DNA from: Burkholderiales bacterium
GTDB taxonomy: Bacteria; Pseudomonadota; Gammaproteobacteria; Burkholderiales; WYBJ01
Reading direction: 5' to 3'
Length of the DNA: 64,000 nt
Assembly: GCA_020848435.1 (NCBI GenBank)
Contig: JADLAC010000059.1
Coordinates: 1 to 64,000, forward strand
Shown piece after piece: positions 56,546-64,000 of the stretch; the first letter of the stretch is position 1, and every line of letters starts with the position of its first letter. Both the position numbers and the translations under genes were made by a program. The notes below the pieces were generated by a model. The model did not search any database. It saw only the letters and a list, made by a program, of their open reading frames with translations, and was not told where the DNA came from.

Positions 56546-57418
56546 ATGAGCACCCCGTTTCGCACCCTCGGACTCATCGGCAAGTACAACAGCCCTGATA
56601 TCGTCGAGCCGCTGCTGCGATTGGCCGCCTACCTCGAGGCGCGCGGGGTGCGCGTGCTGCTCGATCGTCTCACGGCGGGTCATGTCGGCCAGACCGCCTA
56701 TAGCGTCTTGCCGCTCGAAGACGTCGGCAAGCAGGCCGATCTCGCCGTGGTGATCGGCGGCGACGGCACCATGCTCAATATAGCGCGCACCTTCGCTCCG
56801 TTCGATACCGCGCTGGTCGGCGTCAACCTGGGCCGGCTCGGCTTTCTCACCGACATCCCGCTCGATGCGATGTGCGAGACCATCGGCCTTATCCTCGATG
56901 GCGATTACAGCGTCGAGGAGCGCATGCTGCTCGCGGCGCAGGTCTACAGCGAAGGCGAGCGCCGCTTCGAGGTGCTGGCGTTCAACGACGTCGTGGTAAG
57001 CAAGGGCGTCAAGGGCGGCATGATCGAATTCGACGTGCATATCGACGGCCAGTTCGTGTACACGTTGCGCTCCGATGGCATCATCGTCGCCTCGCCCACG
57101 GGCTCCACGGCGTATGCGCTGTCCTCGGGGGGGCCGATCCTGCATCCCTCGGTGAGCGTCATGGCGCTGGTCCCGGTGTGCCCGCACACGCTATCCAATC
57201 GTCCTATTGCCGTCGCCAGCACCGCCACGATAGAAATCACCATGCGTACCGCGCCGGACGCCCTGGCGCATTTCGACAACCACTCGCATTTCGCCTTGCG
57301 CGAGGAGGACCGGCTGGTGGTGCGGCGCTTCGATCATTGCACGCGCTTGCTGCATCCGCCCGGCTACAGCTACTACCACATGCTGCGGGAGAAGCTGCAT
57401 TGGAGCGAAACGTACTGA
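56546..57418 (+). CDS. nadK: NAD kinase
   Basis: Phosphorylates NAD to NADP. ATG 56546 (MSTPFRTLGLIGKYNSPD) gives 290 residues. GGDGT at 71-75 is the catalytic motif, followed by GVNLGRLGFLTD, FNDVVVSKG and SPTGSTAYALSSGGPILHP. The frame continues 33 codons upstream across the divergent promoter, but the family starts here. No ribosome site precedes it. Divergent from hrcA and 71 bp before recN, as in other betaproteobacteria. Confidence 0.95.
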   Translation: MSTPFRTLGLIGKYNSPDIVEPLLRLAAYLEARGVRVLLDRLTAGHVGQTAYSVLPLEDVGKQADLAVVIGGDGTMLNIARTFAPFDTALVGVNLGRLGFLTDIPLDAMCETIGLILDGDYSVEERMLLAAQVYSEGERRFEVLAFNDVVVSKGVKGGMIEFDVHIDGQFVYTLRSDGIIVASPTGSTAYALSSGGPILHPSVSVMALVPVCPHTLSNRPIAVASTATIEITMRTAPDALAHFDNHSHFALREEDRLVVRRFDHCTRLLHPPGYSYYHMLREKLHWSETY

Positions 57419-57489
57419 CGCACAGGCGTTTGGCCGCGGCCGAGGTCCGAACCACGCGGCGCGCGGGCACGACGCGCAGGCGCTGACTC

Positions 57490-59172
57490 ATGTTGCGGCG
57501 CCTGAACATACGCGACTTCGTCATCGTCGAACGGGCGCAGCTCGAATTCGAGCGCGGCTTCACCGTGCTCACCGGGGAGACGGGCGCCGGCAAATCGATT
57601 CTGGTCGATGCGCTCTCGATGCTGCTCGGCGAGCGCGGCGACGCGGCCATGGTGCGCGCGGGCGCCAAGCAGGCGGAGATCGCCGCGGAGTTCGAGCTCG
57701 ACGCGTCGGCGAGCGAGCCCAGCGACTGGCTCGCGCGTGCCGGTCTCGAAGGCGATCCGGGCTGCTGCCTGGTGCGGCGCGTGCTCGACGCCGGCGGGCG
57801 TTCGCGCGCGTTCATCAATGGCCATCCGAGCACGCTCGCACAATTGCGCGAGCTGGCCGAAATGCTGCTCGATATCCACGGCCAGCACGCGCACCAATCG
57901 TTGCTGCGTGCGGCAAGCCAGCGCGAGCTGTTGGATGCCTATGGGGGTAGCAGCGATCTGGTTGCGAACGTGGCCGCGGCGCATCGTCATTGGGCCGAGC
58001 TCCAAGGCCGGTACGACGCGGCGCGCCGCGACGAAGCGCGCTTGGGGCGCGAGCGCGAGAGCCTCGCGTGGCAGGTGGAGGAGTTGTCGCGCCTCGACTT
58101 GCGCGCCGGCGAATGGAGCGAGCTCAACGGCGAGCACGCGCGCCTCGCGCACGCCGCCGGCCTCATCGAAGCCGCGTCCGCGTCGATCGACGCTATGGCC
58201 GAGGACGAGCACGCCATCCTGCGGCTACTTAATGGCGTGCGTTCGCGCCTTGCTCGTGCCAGCGAATACGATGCGAGCCTGAAGTCGGTCACCGACCTCC
58301 TGGATACGGCACAGATCGAGCTGCAGGAAGCCGTCCATGCACTCGAGCGCTATCGGCTGCGGCTCGAGGTCGATCCCCAGCGCTTGCGCGTGGTCGAGCA
58401 GCGGCTCGAAGCCGTGCACACCGCCTGCCGCAAGTTCCACCTTCAGCCCGACACCCTGCAAGCGGCACTGGACGAGGCGCAAATGCGCCTGGCCCAGCTC
58501 GAGCTCGATCTCGATCTGGAGCGGCTCGGGCGCGAAGTGGCACAGGCGAAGCGCGGCTACGATCAGGCGGCCGGCGCGCTCACCCAGGCGCGGACGAGCG
58601 CCGCGGTCAAGCTCGGCCGCCAGGTGAGCAGCGTCATCCGGGGTTTGGCCCTGGCGGGAGCCAAGTTCGTAGTGCGGCTCGAAGTCCTGGCCGAGCCCAG
58701 CGCGCACGGCATGGAAAGAATCGAGTTCGACGTCGCGACCCACGCCGGCGCGGAGCCTGCGCCGTTGAGCAAAGTCGCCTCGGGCGGGGAGCTATCGCGC
58801 CTGAGCCTGGCCGTGCAGAGCGTGCTGTCGCAAGTCGCGCGCGTGCCGACGCTCATTTTCGACGAAGTCGATGCCGGCATAGGCGGGCGGGTCGCCGAGA
58901 TCGTCGGCCAGATGCTGCATCGGCTGAGCGCCCGCCACCAGGTGATGTGCGTGACCCATCTCGCCCAGGTCGCGGCTTGCGCCGACCATCATTACCGGGT
59001 GAGCAAGCGCGAGCAGGCGAGTGCCGTAACGAGCGAAGTCGAGGCGCTCGACGAGCGACAGCGCGTGCAGGAGCTCGCGCGCATGCTCGCCGGGCTGAAG
59101 ATCACCGCGGCGACGCTCGAGCACGCCGCGGAGATGTTGCGCGAGTCGAAGCGCCCGCTGTCCGAGGTCTAG
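57490..59172 (+). CDS. recN: DNA repair protein RecN
   Basis: An SMC-like ATPase that tethers broken DNA ends in recombinational repair. The 560-residue protein has Walker A GETGAGKS (29-36) in the N-terminal half, a central coiled coil (about 150-370) with a short turn, the ABC signature VASGGELSRLSLA and Walker B TLIFDEVDAGIGG. It begins MLRRLNIRDFVIVERAQL. It converges on fur with 23 bp between stops. Confidence 0.96.
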   Translation: MLRRLNIRDFVIVERAQLEFERGFTVLTGETGAGKSILVDALSMLLGERGDAAMVRAGAKQAEIAAEFELDASASEPSDWLARAGLEGDPGCCLVRRVLDAGGRSRAFINGHPSTLAQLRELAEMLLDIHGQHAHQSLLRAASQRELLDAYGGSSDLVANVAAAHRHWAELQGRYDAARRDEARLGRERESLAWQVEELSRLDLRAGEWSELNGEHARLAHAAGLIEAASASIDAMAEDEHAILRLLNGVRSRLARASEYDASLKSVTDLLDTAQIELQEAVHALERYRLRLEVDPQRLRVVEQRLEAVHTACRKFHLQPDTLQAALDEAQMRLAQLELDLDLERLGREVAQAKRGYDQAAGALTQARTSAAVKLGRQVSSVIRGLALAGAKFVVRLEVLAEPSAHGMERIEFDVATHAGAEPAPLSKVASGGELSRLSLAVQSVLSQVARVPTLIFDEVDAGIGGRVAEIVGQMLHRLSARHQVMCVTHLAQVAACADHHYRVSKREQASAVTSEVEALDERQRVQELARMLAGLKITAATLEHAAEMLRESKRPLSEV

Positions 59173-59195
59173 CCAGGTCAGGCGAGAACGCCGGC

Positions 59196-59633
59196 TCAGG
59201 CGCGCGGCGCGGCCTTGTTCGGGCAATCCTGCTTGGTGCAGTCCGCATACAGATAGAGCGAATGCTCGTGCAGCGCGAAGCCGCGATCGCGGGCGATGCG
59301 CTCCTGGCGCTGCTCGATCTCGGAATCGTAGAACTCCTCGACCTTCCCGCATTGCATGCAGACCAGGTGGTCATGGTGTCCGCCCTGGCTCAGCTCGAAT
59401 ACCGCCTTGCCGCCTTCGAAGTGATGGCGCTTGAGCAAGCCGGCCTGCTCGAACTGGGTGAGCACGCGGTAGACCGTCGCCAGCCCGATGTCGACCCCCT
59501 CTTGCATGAGCAGACGATAGATATCGTCTGCGCTCATGTGGCGCAGGCTCGCGCTCTCGAACAGCTTCAGGATACGCAACCGCGGCAGGGTTGCCTTTAG
59601 GCCGCTGCTCTTGAGCTCGTCGCTGGAGGTCAT
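59196..59633 (-). CDS. fur: Ferric uptake regulator Fur
   Basis: An Fe2+-responsive repressor of iron-uptake genes. ATG 59631-59633 (MTSSDELKSSGLKATLPRLRIL) with AAGGAAG upstream gives 145 residues. The winged helix (HMSADDIYRLLMQEGVDIGLATVYRVL) is followed by the metal site GGHHDHLVCMQCGKVEEF with the first Cys pair, and a second Cys pair (CTKQDC) near the end. It is divergent from bamE, a conserved fur-omlA/bamE pairing in proteobacteria. Confidence 0.95.
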   Translation of the reverse strand: MTSSDELKSSGLKATLPRLRILKLFESASLRHMSADDIYRLLMQEGVDIGLATVYRVLTQFEQAGLLKRHHFEGGKAVFELSQGGHHDHLVCMQCGKVEEFYDSEIEQRQERIARDRGFALHEHSLYLYADCTKQDCPNKAAPRA

Positions 59634-59708
59634 GGCTTCCTTGCCGGCTTCGCCCACGTTACGGCTATCATATTGAGTTTGCGCGTCCTTGGATACGGGG
59701 CGGGTTTC

Positions 59709-60188
59709 ATGATCGCTGTTCATTCGACGCTTCCCAGAGTGATCGGCCTGGCCGCATTGGTTGCGCTGGCTGCTTGCCAGCAGGTCCCGATGCTGCCCGG
59801 TTTGGTGCCGTACAGAATTGATATACAGCAAGGCAACGTCGTCACTCAGGACATGGTCGCGAAGTTGAAGCCCGGGATGACGCGCCAGCAGGTGCGCTAC
59901 GTTCTGGGCACCCCGCCCATCGTCGATGCCTTCCACCAGGACCGGTGGGATTACGTGTACTACCTCAGCAAGGGGGGCAGGGTGCACGAGCACCGCCGCC
60001 TGATCCTATTGTTCGAGGGCGACACCTTGAAGCGCATCGAGGGCGACGTGGTACCTGCGGCCGAGGGCGCCACCCCCGGCGCCAAGCAGCTCGCCGGCGA
60101 CGCGGGCGCCGATTCCGGCAAGAGCGCGGAGAAGCCCTCGGAGGATAAGGGCTTCTTCGGTCGCATGCTGGACAAGATCGGCCTTTAG
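59709..60188 (+). CDS. bamE: Outer-membrane assembly lipoprotein BamE (SmpA/OmlA)
   Basis: A lipoprotein of the BAM complex that inserts beta-barrel proteins. ATG 59709 gives 159 residues with a lipobox LAAC at Cys23. The BamE core is [32 protein letters not shown] and [13 protein letters not shown]. The C-terminal tail beyond about residue 115 is a Ser/Ala/Gly-rich extension ending [12 protein letters not shown]. Divergent from fur. Confidence 0.94.
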   Translation: MIAVHSTLPRVIGLAALVALAACQQVPMLPGLVPYRIDIQQGNVVTQDMVAKLKPGMTRQQVRYVLGTPPIVDAFHQDRWDYVYYLSKGGRVHEHRRLILLFEGDTLKRIEGDVVPAAEGATPGAKQLAGDAGADSGKSAEKPSEDKGFFGRMLDKIGL

Positions 60189-60295
60189 CGTCTTGCAGCG
60201 TTGGCCCTAGCAGCGACGAACCTCAGGCTCAGGACAAAAGCGCCGTCGCGGCGCCGCTCCATTCAACGACGAAAGACGGACTCGGGACAGCAGCC

Positions 60296-61102
60296 ATGGC
60301 GCAGATCAAACTCGTCGTCGCGGGGGCGACCGGACGCATGGGACGCGCCTTGCTCGAAGCGGTTTCGGCGGCAGCCGATCTGCGCTTGCACGGCGCGCTA
60401 GAGCGCTCCGGTCATCCTGCGATCGGGCGCGATGCCGGCGAGTTGATCGGGGCGGCGTGTGGCGTGACGGTGAGCGACGACCCGTACGCGGTCGTCGCCG
60501 GCGCTGACGTGCTGGTCGATTTCACGCGCCCGGAAGGCGCCTTGACGCATCTTCGAGCCTGCCGGGCCGCGGGGGTGAAGATGGTGATCGGCACCACCGG
60601 CTTTTCCGCGGATCAGCGCCAGGCGATCGCCGAGGCGGCCCGCGACGTCGCAATCGTGCTGGCGCCCAACATGAGCGTTGGGACCAACCTCGTCTTCAAG
60701 CTGATCGCCACTGCCGCCGAGGTGTTGAACGAGGGTTACGATGTCGAAATCATCGAAGCCCATCATCGCCACAAGGTCGATGCCCCGTCGGGTACCGCCC
60801 TGCGGATGGGAGAGATCGTCGCCGCGCGTCTGGGCCGCGATCTGGAGCGATGCGCGGTCTACGGCCGCGAGGGGGTGACCGGCGAGCGCGATCCGGCGGC
60901 GATCGGCTTTTCCGCAATTCGGGGCGGCGACATCGTAGGCGACCACACGGTGCTCTTTGCCGGCACCGGCGAGCGGGTCGAAGTGAGCGTGAAGGCATCC
61001 AGCCGCGCGACCTACGCCCAGGGCGCCCTGCGCGCGGTACGCTGGTTGCGGGCGCGCCCGAGCGGGCTCTACGACATGCAGGCGGTGCTCGGGCTCGATT
61101 GA
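60296..61102 (+). CDS. dapB: 4-hydroxy-tetrahydrodipicolinate reductase
   Basis: Reduces hydroxy-tetrahydrodipicolinate in the lysine/diaminopimelate route, using product made from Asd. The 268-residue protein has the nucleotide loop [15 protein letters not shown], the GTTGFS segment and the catalytic [18 protein letters not shown] 60296 gives [10 protein letters not shown]. It is followed by the carAB operon, as in many proteobacteria. Confidence 0.96.
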   Translation: MAQIKLVVAGATGRMGRALLEAVSAAADLRLHGALERSGHPAIGRDAGELIGAACGVTVSDDPYAVVAGADVLVDFTRPEGALTHLRACRAAGVKMVIGTTGFSADQRQAIAEAARDVAIVLAPNMSVGTNLVFKLIATAAEVLNEGYDVEIIEAHHRHKVDAPSGTALRMGEIVAARLGRDLERCAVYGREGVTGERDPAAIGFSAIRGGDIVGDHTVLFAGTGERVEVSVKASSRATYAQGALRAVRWLRARPSGLYDMQAVLGLD

Positions 61103-61130
61103 TTGCGGCGCTGTGAAGTCGGCCGCGAAA

Positions 61131-61160
61131 TTGCCGCGGCCGCGGGCTGTCGGATATAAT
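61131..61160 (+). promoter_or_regulatory. Promoter of carAB
   Basis: TTGCCG (61131-61136), 18 bp, and a perfect TATAAT (61155-61160). The start would be near 61167, giving a leader of about 68 nt that holds a strong hairpin. Confidence 0.7.
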
Positions 61161-61173
61161 CCCTCGCCTTGCG

Positions 61174-61204
61174 AGCGGGATGAGGCCACGAGGCGCATCC
61201 CGCT
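61174..61204 (+). promoter_or_regulatory. Leader hairpin of carA
   Basis: AGCGGGATG (61174-61182) pairs perfectly with CATCCCGCT (61196-61204) across a 13-nt loop, close to the 5' end of the predicted transcript and followed by TTGC. It may be an attenuator or a stabilising stem-loop; the T-run is too short for a confident terminator. Confidence 0.5.
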
Positions 61205-61234
61205 TTGCACGTCTGCCGGCTCCGGAGTCGCCCT

Positions 61235-62372
61235 TTGTCCGCCTCGAATGCCATTCTCGCTCTCGCCGACGGGACCGTCTTGCGTGGAACTTCCATCGGC
61301 GCCGAGGGCGCTTCCACGGGCGAGGTGGTCTTCAATACCGCGATCACCGGGTATCAAGAGATTCTCACCGATCCGTCGTATTGCCGGCAGATCGTGACGC
61401 TGACCTATCCGCACATCGGCAACACCGGGATCAATCCGGAGGACGTGGAATCGGGTCGCGTGTGCGTGGCCGGCCTGGTCATCCGCGAGCTCGCGCTCGC
61501 ACCGAGCAATTGGCGCAATCGAATGACGCTTTCCGACTACCTCAAGCAACAGGGCGTGGTCGGGATCGCGGGTGTCGATACCCGCAAGCTCACGCGGATT
61601 CTGCGTGACAAGGGCGCGCAGAACGGCTGTCTCATGGCGGGTCGCATCGATGAAGCGCAAGCGCTTGCCCAGGCGCGCGCATTTCCCGGCCTCGCGGGCA
61701 TGGATCTCGCCAAGGTGGTGACGTGCGCCTCGGCCGGCTCCTGGGACCAGACCGAATGGCAGCTCGACTCGGGCTACGGCCAGCAGGTCGAGCCGCAGCG
61801 CCACGTGGTCGCCTTCGACTACGGGGTCAAGCGCAACATCCTGCGCAAGCTCGCCGCGCGGGGCTGTTCCATCACGCTGCTGCCCGCCCAGACCGGCGCG
61901 CGCGACGTCCTCGCGCTCGCTCCCGACGGCGTTTTCCTGTCGAGCGGCCCCGGTGATCCGGAGCCGTGCGGGTACGCGATCGAGGCCATTCGCGAGTTGC
62001 TCGGCAGCGGTATACCCATGTTCGGTATCTGCCTGGGTCACCAATTGATGGGGCTCGCCGCCGGCGGGCGCACGCGTAAGATGAAGTTCGGCCACCACGG
62101 CGCCAATCATCCGGTGCTGGACGTGCAGAGCAAGCGCGTGCTGATCACCAGCCAGAACCATGGCTTCGAGGTTCCAGCCGATTCGCTTCCGGCCAATACA
62201 CGGGTGACGCACGTGTCGCTGTTCGACGGTAGCTTGCAGGGCTTCGCCTTTAGCGATCGGCCGGCGTTCTGCTTCCAGGGCCATCCCGAAGCGAGCCCCG
62301 GCCCGCACGACGTCGATTATCTGTTCGATCGCTTCGTCGCCATGATGAAGCAGCGCACGCAGCCGGGGAGTC

Positions 62373-62389
<17 letters not shown>
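61235..62389 (+). CDS. carA: Carbamoyl-phosphate synthase small subunit
   Basis: The glutaminase subunit that supplies ammonia to CarB for carbamoyl phosphate (arginine and pyrimidines). A TTG start at 61235, 7 nt after GGAG (61224-61227), gives [18 protein letters not shown] and 384 residues, the family length. An earlier in-frame TTG at 61205 lacks a ribosome site. The nucleophile is Cys266 in GICLGHQ, with His and Glu in GHPEAS. It overlaps carB by 17 nt. Confidence 0.95.

Positions 62390-64000
<1,611 letters not shown>

Noticed and set aside
61180-61608. Possible carA leader peptide starting in the leader hairpin
   Set aside because: The frame runs far into carA out of frame, is very Arg-rich and has no run of regulatory codons.

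Overview
The window is high-GC chromosomal DNA that looks betaproteobacterial (Burkholderiales/Nitrosomonadales-like). The main reason is gene order: leuC-leuD-leuB-asd-fimV-truA-trpF-trpB-trpA-accD-folC-SPOR protein-cvpA-purF-metZ is a betaproteobacterial arrangement. A Bug-type solute-binding protein, a PEP-CTERM protein, hrcA divergent from nadK, and RpoH-type promoters on the chaperone genes agree with this. Almost everything is single-copy housekeeping DNA. I see no insertion sequence, prophage, CRISPR array, rRNA or tRNA.

Layout. 1-1.7 kb: the 3' end of a repeat-rich surface protein and an enolase-superfamily enzyme. 1.7-9.1 kb: metG, divergent apbC (mrp), dcd, a thyA-folA-Sel1 operon read leftwards, and aroC. 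9.1-28.7 kb: an MFS carrier, then the long rightward leu/asd/fimV/truA/trp/accD/folC/dedD/cvpA/purF/metZ/pcm run. metZ has a SAM-II (SAM-alpha) riboswitch leader with a terminator and a competing antiterminator helix. 28.7-38 kb: a Tat-exported transglutaminase-like protein, a TlpA-type thioredoxin, a leftward TPR-ppiA-ppiB-lpxH run, cysS, a CNT nucleoside transporter, an MSS51-like unknown and a GST.

38-46 kb is the main accessory block. A leftward coxS-coxL-coxM-coxD-coxE-coxG cluster encodes a molybdenum hydroxylase of the form II CO-dehydrogenase-like type. Facing it is a sigma-54-type promoter followed by a small unrecognised protein and a PEP-CTERM protein. 46-50 kb: an SDR dehydrogenase, an ADP-forming acyl-CoA synthetase and a Bug receptor, packed directly behind dnaJ on the same strand.

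50-64 kb: the heat-shock genes hrcA, hemH, grpE, dnaK and dnaJ on the minus strand, with RpoH-like promoters before grpE and dnaK. Divergent nadK and recN follow, then fur and bamE (divergent), dapB, carA and a truncated carB.

Many genes are coupled by 4-23 nt overlaps (folA/Sel1, trpF/trpB, metZ/pcm, coxD/coxE, Bug/acyl-CoA ligase, carA/carB). coxE/coxG overlap by an unusual 101 nt. GTG and TTG starts are common, and several starts were chosen by Shine-Dalgarno position rather than by longest frame.
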